A stretch of DNA of 64,000 bases from Pisaster brevispinus (GCA_023634235.1 JAMKCF010000001.1:7690758-7754757); one strand, 5' to 3'. Counted from the stretch's first letter, positions 12,068 to 24,552 are shown. Translations and numbers: made by a program. Notes: generated by a model from the sequence alone, not told the origin.

Positions 12068-12402
12068 ACTTAGTGTGTAGAAAGGGATCATGTACCGTTA
12101 TAGCATACATGAATACGTTTAATGTTCAGTATTTGTGTGTGTTCAGTGTGAAAAACTCGCTGTCCATAAACCCAAATTTACGTTTAAATACCTATGAGAC
12201 GATGTCTGTTAGTGAATTAATAGTGGTCCACAAGGGTACAAATTATTAATTGCTTATTTTGCAAAAAAAAACCAGGTACGCAATTAATTTTATCTCTCCC
12301 TCATTTTCCCTCTCTGTGATGTCTCTCTCACGTTTTTTTCTGAAGAAAAAGGGGGCGTGCGCACCCCACGCCACCCCTGGATCCGCCCCTTTAGGCCTAT
12401 GG
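10966..12402. repeat. Possible element bounded by AGGGGC-GATCCAG inverted ends
   Basis: The left edge reads AGGCCAGGGGCTGATCCAG. The right edge read backwards gives AGGCCTAAAGGGGCGGATCC. These could be degenerate terminal inverted repeats of an element of about 1.4 kb that now contains the GGGGAC minisatellite. No coding region was seen inside. Confidence 0.35.
11373..12064. repeat. CA/GGGGACC minisatellite, copy A
   Basis: Three imperfect copies of a unit of about 190 bases. The unit runs from a CA microsatellite through AAGTGTGTAAACACCTCC, GGGGACCTCCTATTGTCC, GGCAACAGCTCCCATTGG and GGTCCCCGGTTTGAATGTG back to CA repeats. A distinct tail at 11878-12030 has TTGTGGGGAC repeated. Nearly the same array, tail included, is present at 41386-42045. 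Confidence 0.85.
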
Positions 12403-13412
12403 TTCTCCTGAAATTTTTTGTCAGTCATCGGACGTCGAAATAAAGTTGCCATCATCCCCACAAAAATGCGGTGTCATTTTACACTTTAAGGTTTAAGGAC
12501 TTGGTAAGTTTCAAGTCTGACCTCTTTTTTTTGTTTATGAGATATGAACTTTTTAATAACGAAATTTCAACTTGTGGTTTCGACTGGAAGTAAAGATTAT
12601 AGGTCACACCATAATGAAAGATTTGTAGAATCATTAAAGGGCTTTTAGATGATGTAATGATTATTAGTGTAGCACGTTTGGTTGATAAGATTTAATTTTT
12701 AAAAAAGATATATCTTCAACGGCCGGTTTCGATTGGAAGTAATGGTCATTTAGGGTCACACTTAAGATTTGTAAAATAAATCAAGGGCTTTCGTATGGTT
12801 TAAAGATTTACTATGTATCATTTATGGTTCTGTAGATATGACGTTTTTAAACATTTCACGTTATTTTTAACCTTTAATGTTATGACGTCATGGATGAGTA
12901 CATGATAAGGTTCAGTTTTCAGCGAACCGAGTCTTTTCAAGTCACCGTTTGATCTTGTTAAAAAGTATAGTTTGGGGAAGGTTGTGGTTTAACTAGTTAT
13001 CTAAAAAGTGTTCTGATTGCACCTTGTTAAGACTCGCACATTTATTAGGAACAAAAAAGATAATCACCAATAATTAATGCCACTTTAACATACTTCGTGA
13101 GTTTTCAAACTGATAATTATGCGCCGATCCTGTATACTCAAATGAATGGTACACACTCCCTATTCACACAGTAAGTCTGTGTGTAAGTTTGTACAAATTA
13201 AAGTATTACATTTAGTTACAAAATGTATTACATTTTGTTACAAAATGTATTACATTTTGTTAAAATCAAACAGCGCACAATTTTTCCCGCTTGTTTGTTT
13301 TGTCGTAGTTCTTCGCGGGTGTGTAGCTTTTGGCAGGTGTGTAGCTTTTGGTGGGTGTGATAGTCAAGAGTGTAGTATTAGGGCCTATATTAGTCTTCTT
13401 GTTTTAGTAACG
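12403..13412. other. Upstream flank of the SAMD3-like gene
   Basis: No gene recognised. Weak copies of the ETS/CRE modules lie at 12560-12900 with a TGACGTCA at 12893-12900. A short tandem of TTACAAAATGTATTACATTTT lies at about 13200-13265. No TATA box or initiator could be assigned with confidence. Confidence 0.5.
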
Positions 13413-16400
13413 ATGGCCTCTGTGCATTTTAAAGTGCTTTCACAGCCTGAAGAACATGGAAAATCGATTGTTAGCGGTGTCTTGTTGCCAAAAGGCACAA
13501 TAAGACCGTTGTATATGCGTGACGAACGCCACAAGAATTGTTCAAGGGTGTTTTGTGGAGGTTACAAACTGCAACAGTGTTACATCACCTAATGGACAAC
13601 CACTTTTTAGACTCAATCCAAAGTCACGCGTGAGTATACTTTATACGTACATTTTGTATGATGATTCTATTAATTATGTTCATAACTTAACATGTTAAAA
13701 GTTTTCCAGGCTAAGTTTAAGTACATAATTGCAACTGACCAAATAATAGGTTCGGTACTTCAGTCTTCACTAGGCATGAGCAAAATAATTATTTAAATTA
13801 ATGAAAAGTAGTCTAATTAAGAACAGATTTGGTAGCCTTTGCAAGTTCTGGGACATTCCATTAAGTTAGACTGTTGATATGCCTGCTGCTAATTTTAAAA
13901 TATAAAGAAAGAAACAAATATAAAATGTTGTTTCAAAGAAAAAGAATGGGAGTTCCACAATTTGCGTGCTATTAAGTATTTATCAAGTGTGATAATTTTA
14001 GGCATAGGGTTAATAATAAAAATGAATAAAGTGGTTTTTTTTTATGAATCTTGCAGGTATTCAATAGAGCAGAGGCATTTGGTGGCATCGCAGATGAGGT
14101 TGAAAGAAAATACTACAATACACCAGTTGTAGAAATTCAACATGCTAGATTGTTTAATGAGTATGAACGCTTTTCAGTGACTGGTAAAGTTACAGAAGTA
14201 ATGATAAACTGGTCAAAGGTTTATGTTGTAAGATTTACCATATGGATTTGTTTCATTAAAATGTCAACCTAAGACCACAGCAAAATTACAAGGATAAGTA
14301 CCATCGGCACTGGTACATTGTTTTTGGAACTCCCTTGAGATAAGAATCTAGCTTAGCGGATCGAACCATTGATTCGAATGGGTGGTTCTTTGTACAATGT
14401 GCATCATTGTGAATAAACAGTTTGTCCATTCAAAGTAATAACAAAACAGCCCGGTCAAAAATAATAGAAAACTTGCAATATAGCTACAGAAAACAAATGT
14501 TTTTCCTGTTAATGACAAACTTTAGAGGCTGGCAGGCAAGTTTCCTTGTGCTAAACCTTGGCTTAAACTTGGCAGGGCCATGATTGCACACATCAGCTTT
14601 TATGACCCCCAAAAAAAGGTCTGACCCACACTTGGAAATTGCAGAGGTATGCAGTCTGACTTTTTTGAAACGGACTTTGTTACATCATTGAAAAGAGCAT
14701 GAAATAAGCTTTGAAATCCTGAGTGAAACTTTGTAATAGACCGTGTACTGGTGTAGTTTGTGAGTTATACTTAACAAGGTGATGCTACAGCAAAATATTA
14801 CTTAAAAAGTCGCCGTCACACACAACAATCAAACAGATTCATACTTTTGAAAGAGATTTTGACAGGTTCAATATTTTACCCACCAGAAAATAAAAGATAC
14901 GATTATTTAAGTAAGGATTTGAACTCAACTTTTCTGAGTGAAACTTTTTGAAATTGAACTGTTTTTAAGTTATGACTTACAATGTGTCAAATTGAGTGTG
15001 TTTTGGCTGACTTCCGGCACTTTTTGTCTGTTTACTGTTAACTTGACAAACAAATCCATATGTAATCTAACAGTCTCAATAATGCTTCTTGATGGAATAT
15101 TCGTAAACAAACCTTAAACATTTTGAGATTTAGGTATGGTAGTAAAATGTAAAACAAATATTCATTTAAGAGAACTGTCTTTTTAACAAAATATAGGTTT
15201 CTCCAATAAAAAGAGGCGAACATTCTGTACGAAGAGAGCTTGAGATTTCTGCAGGTGAAAGCAAAAACAAGATTAATCTTTGGAAGGCATAAGCTAGTGA
15301 GGAGCCAGATATCAACTAGTACGTGACGGTGACAAATATTTACCGGAAAGATTTCAAGGGTCTCTGTTCATATAACAGTACCCAACACACCAGAGTTGAT
15401 ATTAGATGCTGCTAGGCATTGACTACTAAATAAGATTTAGAAGACTGTCTTGACTACCTTTCAAATTCAATGGTGTGTTTAATATTAAGGGTTTGAAAAT
15501 GGTACAGTTACATTGTTCCATCCTGTACCAAAGGCTGTGGTCAAGTGTCCAAATAATTGCGGGTTATTGGTAAAGGTACTTACTAGCATACGATTTGTAT
15601 TTTTTTGTTTATTAAAATACTTAAATTATGCATCTCTCGGTTATTAAAAACAATATGAAATTATTGTATCAGAACACACACTGATAGCACACACTCACCA
15701 TTTTATGCAATTTCTTGGCTTTATATGCAACTTCATTAGCATATCTCTCAACAAGTAGGGCTGTGTTTGTAGAGAAATTCTTCGTTGAAGTGGTTGTTGG
15801 CTTTGTTTTTAAGAATAGACCATTCACTGGAATGACAAAAACAAAAAATATTCAAATATTGCTTTCTGAGTGCAAAATGATATCAACATAAGTGGTGTTT
15901 AGTGACTGAATGCTTTTCCCCACTGTATTTTCTGCAGTATGTGAACAACCAGGATAAGCGCACCATAGTGATAACAGCCTTCAGTGACGAAGAAGAGTAA
16001 GTATTGCTTATTTACTATGGGTTGGCAAAGTTGTGGTGTACATGGGGTAGGGTTGGTAATCAAGACAACACTGGAGTGTCTGTACAGTACATGAAATACA
16101 ATGAAAGTAAATGAAAGTCAATGTAATCTTGAATGTGGAAGTTCTGTCTAATTTGAAATATGTGGACCTACTAGTCGATAAAGCCTTGTTTCCGTTGTGA
16201 ACATTCTTCTTTTCTAAAATGAAATTGAATGTGAAAAAGGGAAATATTTAATTGTAAAAAGTACAGGAGTCATGAGACCAATGCAAAGGACAACAAAAGT
16301 TTGTGTTATCAAAGTCAGAAATCAATTAAAAACACTAGAAGACCAATTGTATGAACATTTGGAACCCATATACAGACATTGAACAATGAAATTAATATGG

Positions 16401-16692
16401 AAGTGTCCGTCGTAGAATACATAAAAGTGACAATTCTTTCATGTTTAAAGAACACAATTTTGGTAATGAGGAAAGATGATGACATGTATTTACACATAAT
16501 ATTTTTTTGTTTGCTTCCTTTCAGTGGATATCTTGAGCTACTAACGGATGGAAGAGAGTGCTTCACTGTACGCACTGACCTGATTCTTGCAAAATTGGAC
16601 CTGGAAAATATTTCAATCTTGCAAAATTCATTGCCAGTGACAGCAACTGTGAAGTTTCTGGAAAACAAAATAGACGATGTCTTCAACATATC
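13413..16692 (+). pseudogene. SAMD3-like gene, exons 1-4 (N-terminal part)
   Basis: Exon 1 runs from ATG 13413 (MASVHFKVLS) to 13629 before GTGAGT. Its frame shifts near 13540, after RDERHKN, into a frame reading VEVTNCNSVT...LNPKSR. Exon 2 starts at 14057 after CTTGCAG (VFNRAEAFGG) and ends near 14229 before GTAAGA, or at 14218. Exon 3 is 15938-15996, between TTCTGCAG and GTAAGT. Exon 4 is 16525-16692 (GYLELLTDGRECF), between TTTCAG and GTATGT. The alternating beta-strand pattern around RLFNEYERFSVTGKVTEV suggests an OB-like fold, which is inference only. Exons 1-2 and 3-4 join in phase. I do not recognise this N-terminal half as a named domain; it is assigned to the gene by exon order, strand and phase. 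Confidence 0.6.
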
Positions 16693-17139
16693 GTATGTAA
16701 TGTGATTCTGCTTTAATTTGTATTATAATTGTCACTGTCTTTGCAATAAAATGCAGTTGTTTAAAACTAATCTAAATAACTATTAAAATGAAGTAGTGTG
16801 GAATGCTACAAACATGCAAAGTTTATTGTAGCAAATTAGAAAAGTAAAGGGTCAGTTCACTTAATACGAAAGGCAAAAGCATGTGAGTTGTACTTCATAA
16901 CACACCAATGCAATAACAAAAGACTTAAGAAAAGAAAAGGAAAATAAACAAACAGAATAATCAAACTTAATAAGAGAAACAGACAAAAGTACATTTTTGT
17001 ACTGTACCAAAAAGTAATATTAGAGCAACATTAGATACTCAACAGAGTATGCAGCTATTTAATTATTTCCTAGATTATTTTGTTAGGGTTACTGTTTTTG
17101 TAACTCGGCCTCTGGTTAAATTAAGGTAGTTAACTTTGA

Positions 17140-17220
17140 TTGAGAATTAATAATAATAATAATGTTTTTATATGGCGCATTTTCCATATACATGTTCAAA
17201 TGCGCTTCACAGTTGTATTG
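17140..17220 (+). repeat. Dispersed repeat fragment in intron 4
   Basis: AATAATAATAATAATG followed by TTTTTATATGGCGCATTTTC and ATGTTCAAATGCGCTTCACAG. I recall this phrase as a common short interspersed motif of marine invertebrates. A related phrase (GTGCGCTCTATAAGAACTC before ATTATTATC) lies near 20232. Confidence 0.5.
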
Positions 17221-17780
17221 TTAACAGAAGAGGTGATCATTTTTTTGAAGGTATTGAGAGCACTATCTCCACATGTTTAAAAAATACTGTTTAAATCTAG
17301 CTGCCTCACTCAGAATCTTTTAAAGAAAGAATTAATACTGCTAATAATAAAATGAATTTAAAGATGCATTATAATTATCAGGATCAAAATCCAGTAGATA
17401 AATTTAATACCCTGCTTTGTGAAATGAAATGAAATATCAAGTACATGTAAAATCAATATTAATTGTTGTTTCAACCCGAGTGAAAAATGGCTTTCTGTTT
17501 TAACTGTTTTATTTCTAATAATTAATGCAATTATTTATGTGTTACTTGTTTATTTCCTATATTCATTTTTCAGGTTTTTAAATTATTTTGTATTGCTAAG
17601 TTTGTAAACTTAGCTGCAATTTATAAATAAAATGATAGATTAAAGTAGAAATACTAATTTATATGGATACGTTTCAGGAAGGTTATGTAAAATCCTGACC
17701 TAAAAAAACATTTAAAAGGATAATTTTTCAATTGTTAAAATTGATGCTCTTATCCAATGCTGTTGATTTTGGTTCCCCAG

Positions 17781-17935
17781 GGAATGATGTCCATATGGAA
17801 GTCTTCAAGAGTGTGACAGAAGATCTTCGTGAATTTGGCCTTTCTAGTTTTGGTGTGCGGAGAAAGTTGAAGTTGACAATAGGAAAATTACAGGAGCCAG
17901 TGGGACAGAAAGGTGCTGATGATGATCATGTACCG
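17781..17935 (+). pseudogene. SAMD3-like gene, exon 5 (SAM-like C-terminal helices)
   Basis: The exon lies between GGTTCCCCAG and GTAGGT. It encodes NDVHMEVFKSVTEDLREFG, then LSSFGVRRKLKLTIGKL. The pattern of a helix, then a 'GL..FG.RRKLKL.I..L' segment, matches the end of a sterile alpha motif, usually a protein-interaction module. Exon 4 ends after two bases of a codon, while exon 5 needs one preceding base, so they do not join in frame. An intervening exon is missing or diverged, or the reading frame is broken here. Confidence 0.55.
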
Positions 17936-18340
17936 GTAGGTGTTTGTTTATGCGTTGGATCGTCACTCTGAATGTTGACTTATATAATGGACCCCTTTGT
18001 GACGTTGTTGGTACTGACTAAATACTATAAGCCTATGAAACTATCTGGGCTGCTTTTGGTGTAGGAAGAAACATTCCACTAGGTATTTACATTATACTAA
18101 AATTGTAAATTTGTAAAATCTCTGCCCCCCAAAACAATTTGACCCACACCTACATGCTTGATGTTTTAATATACAATTGCACATTAGTCTTGTATGTCTT
18201 TAAATTGTGACATATTGTTCTTTTACTGCTTATTCTTGTCTTATAGCAATTAAGTTAGGCACATTTTGTGAAGGTTAGCAGTAGTACCAGCAAAGTTTTG
18301 CTTCAGTTAGATCAGACAGCTTATTATTGTATCTTTCCAG

Positions 18341-19887
18341 GATTTGCCTTTGTTCAGCACATCAAGTGCCTCGTCAGACACTGCATGTGATCGTGATGCA
18401 CTTACTACAAAGTAGATGCGCACAGCTGCAGTGAAGAGTTCATTCTCAACTCGTGTGAGATTGTGCATAGTATAATTATTTCACACACAAAACGTAACTA
18501 TACCCCCTCGCTCGCTTCAAACAGACACACAGGCTCCGATTCGTCTTTAGCCCATACATACCAGTAGTGTCCTCAACTGAGCATCTTTTTCAAAATCCTT
18601 TGGCTGGTATGGATTTGATCAGTGCTGTCTGGGATAGCAGCCATCTAACTTTATAAATCAGCGCTTTATCTTTTATTTTCACAGAAACTAAACCTAGAGG
18701 AGGAACTTTCTGTCTCTTCTGATGGAAGAAAATTAGCAAATCATTTGCAAGCAGGTGGAAGACCTTCAACTTCACAGAGGCAGTTGGTTCGAGTTGCTGT
18801 GGCAGCCTTGGTAGAGAAGGGAAGCAATGGGCTGTGAGTATATTGTGTTATACATATATACCAGATAAATTTATGGTTTGGAGGCATTTTTTAAAAGGAT
18901 GCCATCCCTTCTGTCCATAAACAGATAACTAGAAATTCCCAGAGTGGCCACCAATCAGACCAAGTCCTTTAATGTATCCGTTCGATTTGGGGTAATATCT
19001 GTTATATGTCACTTCACTTTCACTGTCAACAAGTACATTGTAATAATGAATTAGGTGCTACTTATTAGTAAGAATACATTTTTATTGTTTGTGCACTGTT
19101 TCAGTTTGTAAGATGCTCATGGGGTTTTGTTATGCTTTTCTGTTATACAAATAATGATAAATCCTTGTAAGTCTGGTAAATTAACTTCCTTCAAATTGAA
19201 CAGCTTGTTATTATTATTAATTATTAGTAGTATTAGTATTTTTATGATTAATTATTAACTATTAATTATTAATTTTTATTGTTATCGTTATCGTTATCGT
19301 TTATTATTTATAATTTATTGTTTATTGTTCATTATTTATTATTTATTATTTATTATTTATCATTATTGATTATAATTTATTATTATTTATTATTATTTAT
19401 TAGTATTAATTATTATTATTATTGATTATTATTAATTATTATTTTTATTATTTTTTTTTTATTGTTATTGTTATTGTTATTGTTATTGTTATTATTTCAT
19501 TTTATCACAGCATGCAAAAGAAAGATAACATTTTCCTTTGTGCCGGTAACTCCTCGAGTCGGGCTACGTCCCGTAGCCTTAGTTCTCAAGGGTCTTTCTC
19601 AGGATCCTTGCTGTTCCCAAAAGCGCTGCCTTCTGTAACAGATCTACCCTGACATTTGTCCCTACTATTAGTTTTATTATTATTGGTGAATTCTTGGCGT
19701 TTTACAAGTGTTAATGCCACAATACACATAGGTTTGGTTTGAAATAAATTTGACATTTTTATTGATGTTTGTTTTGCCCAATATTTGTCTCAGATGGCCA
19801 ACTTCGATGCAGAAAAGTGAACTGGCAAAACTTACAATTAGGACATACCCCTCACTGAAAGACTCCACGGAAGGGATGCAAGGTCAT
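18341..19887 (+). pseudogene. SAMD3-like gene, exons 6-8
   Basis: Exon 6 starts at 18341 after TTTCCAG (DLPLFSTSSASSDTACDRDA) and ends near 18412. The expected donor reads AAAGTAG instead of AAG|GTAG, so a lost G both damages the splice site and creates an in-frame TAG. Exon 7 is 18685-18833 (GGRPSTSQRQLVRVAVAALV), between TTTCACAG and GTGAGT. Exon 8 is 19794-19887 (WPTSMQKSELAKLTIRTYPS), between GTCTCAG and GTAAGT. The segment 'RQLVRVAVAALVEK...PTS.QK..LAK.....PSLKD' is the most recognisable part: it is the conserved block of the large 'sterile alpha motif domain-containing protein 3-like' family of fish and invertebrates. Exons 7 and 8 join in phase. Confidence 0.7.
19200..19500. repeat. 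AT-rich microsatellite in intron 7
   Basis: Interleaved TTA, ATTATT and TTATCG/TTATTG repeats fill about 300 bases. Low complexity only. Confidence 0.9.
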
Positions 19888-20637
19888 GTAAGTATATACT
19901 TTATCAAAATATTTTGGAATATAGGCTGAAGGGGTAATGTCATTGCCTACAGCGTCCATCTGCCATCTTTATGACTGGGCACCTTTGCTTCCGGACTGTA
20001 ACTTCAGTTAGAAGTGACATTTGGACTTGTAACCTGTGTAGGGGGGGGTTGCCCTTGGGGAAAGGAAAGTTTGTTCATCAAGTATCACACACGTTCACCA
20101 GCCAGTACAGCCGCCAAACAATACAGGAGCTGTTGGAGAGGTTTTGATGAGCCCCCGAGGATGAAGAGATGGTAGGTCTTTATCAAGGTAGGTCTAGATC
20201 ATTTACAGCGCCTCGATCTAGTTGCTAGGATAAGTGCGCTCTATAAGAACTCATTATTATCATTATTATTTAACACTACATGCAGTTTGTACACTTCTAA
20301 ACTTAGTTTATTCCGAAAAATAAAAACCCAAAAAATGTTCACATATTTTAGTAGAAGAACAATAGAATTAGTAAAGGGACCTCCTTATTTCCTTATGCAA
20401 ATTTGAAAACTAACAATGTTACTGAATGGGCTTTCTAGATTGATGGACCTGGGTTTCAGTCCTGACAGAGACCAAATGGCAAAGGCTTTTCTATTTTTTG
20501 CAATGGGTGACTAGGAGGAGTTGAACATTGAAAAAACTATGCAGTATTATTGGCTGCACTTTTATGTTTTACTGTTGAATATTCCATCTAGAGAGCCAAA
20601 GCTGTTTGTATTGGTTCAATCTGATCCTTCCATACAG

Positions 20638-22647
20638 GTTAATTGGATGAGATACACCCCACCAAGCAAGGAAAACAAACCGCAGCATGGTCAGTATTTC
20701 AAGGATACTCATGAGTATTGCAGAAAGCTTATTGAAGACGGGCATAAGACAGCCACAGACATATTGGTCAGTGTCCGCGTTTCCATGACTATCCAGACTT
20801 GGTAAGATAATGATTTGTGTAGACTTGCTATTTTCTCTCTGTTCTTTTAAATTAGAAATGTTTTCAAGATGAAAAGAAAACAAGGGAATAAAATAGATAG
20901 AGCGTGTATATAAATTGTTTTTGAATTACTGGGGGGGGGGGGCTGGTCAATAATGGCTCAGGCTCGTATGTCGATGACCAAGCCAAATTAAGTTTAACTT
21001 AGTGTAGTTTCAGTTTCGATCAAGTTAGTGGATTTTATGTTAATCTTAATAGTACCTACATATTTATTATAAAATGCAAAGCATTTCTGTGTAAGTTGTA
21101 AGTTGCATCTCTTTCTTTATTTCACTTTTCTGGATGTATAAATAACATAGATCTTTCAACTTGAAGATTTTATTTAAAGTTGCAAGTGCCTTATGTTTTG
21201 TCCTACAGATCAACTTTGAATTTGGACTCTTGTTTAAAGAAGAGCAAGACAATTTCATTACTAAGTAGAGTGGTGTTCGAGATGCAGTAATTGAAATTCG
21301 GAAGAATGAGCATCAAGCTGTGCGAGAGCTCATTACATCTTTCGAGGATGGAAACAGTAAGTTACGTAGTGACGTAATCCAATGATTAGGGTATAGTTGA
21401 TGCAGTGAATTATATGTACATTCATTCAAACAAAAATGTACCTGCATCCCTAATCCCATAATAAACTATGTAAATTAACATCCATATGTATTTATGAAAA
21501 TCACAAAAACATTGAGTTGACGAATCCATTGTGTGCTATTGATCCATTTATAGGTGTATCAAGTATCAAGAAAGAACAAAGGCAAAATACATTTCCATTA
21601 GTGCTTAAGGCGCAAAAGCCCAGGAGACTGATGACAGATTGAGTTCACTCTTTAAAACATTGAGTTTCCATTTCTTTTGAGAACTAAAAAAGATTGATTT
21701 CATAGAAAACCTGCTTGTTATTGTCACCATTCTGTGCAACATGTAATAGTGTACACTTTGTTTCTTGTATTTATCAGATGACTTGTGTGGACTCGGTTCC
21801 CTGGTATACATGCTGCATAGATCAGTAAACAAGAACAAGTCCAAATATGGATCGTGCAGTAGCAGCAGATCGGGTGCCTTGTTGCACCTCATACAGCATA
21901 AACCAGTAATTACTTGCAGTATGTTTGCATGTGAACTATGTATGTCTGCATATGAACTTTGTCGGACAGTCTTTAATTCAGTTAGGAAACAACTATTTTA
22001 AAATGCTCACTACAAGTTTTGTGCATAGCGAGCATTAACATATGAGCTATTACTTGTAATGTTCATCCCCTGCACCCTGTTTAATAGATTCCTCACAAAG
22101 ATTTTGTCAACAATTATCTGTTTGGCCTTACGTGGGAAATATGTATTTGGTAATACAAAAGTAATCGACTTAGGACAGGGTGGGAGTTTTTTTTTACTGA
22201 TATTGAATTAAGAGTGGTAAGTTAGGTTGAGAACAAATGTTGATGCAATCAGCCCTCATTAAGGCTAGTGCAATTAGTGTAGTTAAATGCTAAATTAATA
22301 TTTTCACCCTTTTTTCACAGCTAGGATGAAATGTTGCTAGTTTCGTTGAAGGGAAATCTGATGAATACAGACAGCCATTTATCTTGGCACTTGGGCAGAA
22401 GTCCATCAACTCTACCCAGTTCTTCATAGTTATTGACCGTCAGGCCATTCCAGCCGGCTTGGAACTTGTACCTGCCTTTGACAGATTGTTCAAGGTCCAT
22501 TATTTTTCTAAGATAAAACACTCGCAGACCTTGCAAAAGTTTTGGAAGTTTGTAGATTCTGTGATCTACAAGGTAATGGCCCCGACTCAAGCCAAGTCCC
22601 AAGTGCGGGAGCTGGGTTCTACCGTGAGGGCAATGATGAAAAACTAA
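20638..22647 (+). pseudogene. SAMD3-like gene, exons 9-12 (C-terminal part) with lesions
   Basis: Exon at 20638-20801 (VNWMRYTPPSKENKPQHG), between CATACAG and GTAAGA; its frame shifts near 20765 so that the end reads CPRFHDYPDL. Exon at 21209-21356 (INFEFGLLFKEEQDNF) has TAG where the family has tryptophan, at about 21266. Exon at 21778 (NDLCGLGSLVYML) ends near 21905. The last exon starts at 22321 after TTTTTTCACAG, has an in-frame TGA at 22327, then encodes QPFILALGQKSINSTQFFIV, AFDRLFKVHYFSKIKHSQTL and FWKFVDSVIYKV before TAA at 22647. The last block is the conserved tail of SAMD3-like proteins. The 100-150 residue linker normally found before VNWMRY is not visible between 19888 and 20637. 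Two stops, two frameshifts and a damaged donor across the gene indicate a pseudogene, unless the assembly carries indel errors. Confidence 0.7.
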
Positions 22648-22729
22648 TTTGATCCACATTGGCCATTCAAAGTTCTTCACTGGGGTTCGTGGTATTTTTT
22701 ACACCTGAGGGGGCAAATTTAGCCACCTA
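22648..22729 (+). other. 3' flank of the SAMD3-like gene
   Basis: Short stretch between the terminal TAA and a MITE. I see no AATAAA polyadenylation signal before the MITE begins. Confidence 0.4.
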
Positions 22730-22908
22730 GGCCCAATTTCATAGAGCACAAAAGTAGATAAGCGCAACAAAATTATGCTTACCAGATAATGGTTACCACC
22801 CAAAATACCATCTCACATGTACAATTTTTTACTGGTACCCTGTAAAGTTTTGCCAAGCAGAAAACTGTTAAGCAATTTGCTGCTCAAGCAGCTCTATGAA
22901 ATTGGGCC
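22730..22908. mobile_element. MITE with 18-bp perfect terminal inverted repeats, 179 bp
   Basis: The ends are GGCCCAATTTCATAGAGC at 22730-22747 and its exact reverse complement at 22891-22908. The interior includes GCTTAAGCA-like runs (AAGCAATTTGCTGCTCAAGC). I recall this family from echinoderm genomes. No coding capacity. Confidence 0.8.
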
Positions 22909-23104
22909 CAGATCTGAAGCCCAGAGTGCTATTTGCCCCTCGGGGTGTACAGAGCCTGTGGACCCCATAACACAGTAGCAACAATTGTTTTGTTCTGTAA
23001 ATCGTTGAGGTTTTGAATTAAATGTTTCAGCTGAATTTAATGTTACCAGAGCATGTGAATTCTCAGGATTTTTTCTGATTTAAAATCTCCTTGAGACTTC
23101 ATTT

Positions 23105-23440
23105 TATGTGTATCTAGGTTGGAATGACACCCCTCACCTGGCCTATATCTAAACTTAAGACTGGCACCCCTCATTCAGTCTGTATCTAGGTTGGACAGGC
23201 ACTCCTCTCTTGGTCTGTAACTAGGTTAGACTGGCTCTCCTCATTCAGTCTGTAACTAGGTTGGACTCGACTGGCACCCCTTGGTCTGTAACTAGATCAG
23301 ACTGGCACCCCTCATTTGGTCTATATCTAAACTTTAAACTGGCACTCCTCATTTTATCTGTATATAGGTTAGAATATGGCACCCCTCTGTTGGAATGATA
23401 CTCATTTGGTCTGTATCTAGGTTGGAATGGCACCATCAAG
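23105..23440. repeat. Minisatellite, unit about 36 bases
   Basis: About nine degenerate copies of a unit containing GGCACCCCTCATT, then GGTCTGTATCTAGGTTGGA. Unit length varies by deletion. It carries no gene. Confidence 0.85.
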
Positions 23441-23443
23441 AGC

Positions 23444-23604
23444 TGCTGAAGCAAAACACTTTGCCTGACAATTTTTTGCGAAGCAAAAATAAGCAGGATA
23501 CCAGTCACAATTCGTAAATGTGACTTGACCTTTTAGCACTTAACCTTCTTGTAAGCACAATTTCGTTGTACCTAGACACTTTTTGTGTCTATGAAATTGG
23601 GCCT
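23444..23604. mobile_element. Second, partial copy of the CCCAATTTCATAG MITE
   Basis: It begins AAGAGCTGCTGAAGCAAAAC and ends GTCTATGAAATTGGGCC, the same terminus as the 22730-22908 element. The matching left terminus is lost or mutated. Confidence 0.55.
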
Positions 23605-23728
23605 AAGTAAACAAGATCATTTGACCCCTTTCAAGCCATTAATAGCTGGGCACTGCCTAACTTTTTTGGGGTAATTCGTTATTGTAATTTAATGTGTTAC
23701 TTGAATTTAATGTGTCTACTTCACTCAT

Positions 23729-23863
23729 ACTTACCTGTAGAGCACAATACTATTTTTGCATATTTCCCTATACCGGCAGGTAATTAACGCTAAGAATTAA
23801 ATAGCGCCCTCTATTGGCCGCCCCATAGCGCCCCGCGGCGTACCGCGTGATCTTCCTCTTTTC
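23729..23863 (+). mobile_element. Left terminal repeat of DIRS-like element
   Basis: About 135 bases beginning ACTTACCTGTAGAGCA and running to GTGATCTTCCTCTTTT. The same block occurs inverted at 35829-35961. Tyrosine-recombinase retroelements of the DIRS group have inverted terminal repeats, and this block lies just before the gag-like and recombinase coding regions. It includes CCCCGCGGCGTACCGCG, which is strongly CpG-rich for this window. Confidence 0.55.
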
Positions 23864-24164
23864 TCTTAGCGGCAGGTCGGTAAGATGTGTTTTTGATAAG
23901 CTGTTCAATTTATCCTAAAACGTTTCCCTAAAATTGCGTTGAGAGATTTATTAAAGAAATCATTATAAGATATTTTCAGTTCGTGGAACTGCTTGTAGTT
24001 TTTGTGTTGTGTTGTTGTTGAGTGAGTAGAATTATGAAGCGTTTTGGGAGGACTCAGGCTGTCGTAACCGAGGGCAATTACACCCCCTCGGGACGGTCTG
24101 AGTCCTCGGTAGGCTGTCTTGGCGACGTTACAGCCACTGGCGGCTGCGGGTGCTTGCAGTCCCA

Positions 24165-24427
24165 CTGGCGATGTCGCGGGGCCGACTACTCGGTCCCCAG
24201 CGTCGGGTGACCGGTGTGACCGGTGTGGGTTGTGGGTCTACCCGCCGCAAACGCCGCAAGGAGGAAGACTCGATCACGAAGGCTGACCCTTTTCAGGCTT
24301 TTCAGTCTTTTTCGGCGTCCCTGTCGGCCCTCTCTGCCCCCCGGCAGATGCCCGTCGGGTTTGGTCCGCCTGTGGAAGTTTTTCAGCCCCCCAACCGTCG
24401 GTCGTTGGCCATGGTTGGTTGGGGATA
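24165..24427 (+). pseudogene. DIRS-like element, gag-like N-terminal fragment
   Basis: This GC-rich stretch contrasts with its AT-rich surroundings. From an ATG near 24171 it encodes SRGRLLGPQRRVTGVTG, then a basic run (TRRKRRKEED) and a phenylalanine/serine-rich segment (DPFQAFQSFSASLSALSAP). It ends at a stop at 24427. Position, base composition and the following recombinase point to the first open frame of a DIRS/Ngaro-type element. The reverse transcriptase that should follow is absent, so a large internal deletion lies near 24430-24550. Confidence 0.45.
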
Positions 24428-24552
24428 GCACAGCGGGAGTTACCACACACGGTTAGCCGTGCACAGGTATCCCAGCAACGACTTTCCATTACGGAAACGG
24501 AGTTGCGCTTGGTGCAGCGGGACATGGTCAAAGTGTTGGACCTCCCCAGTGC

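Noticed and set aside
20085..20150. Possible missing linker exon of the SAMD3-like gene (HTFTSQYSRQTIQELLERF)
   Set aside because: It does not match the family's expected linker, has two stops at its end, and lacks a clear acceptor.
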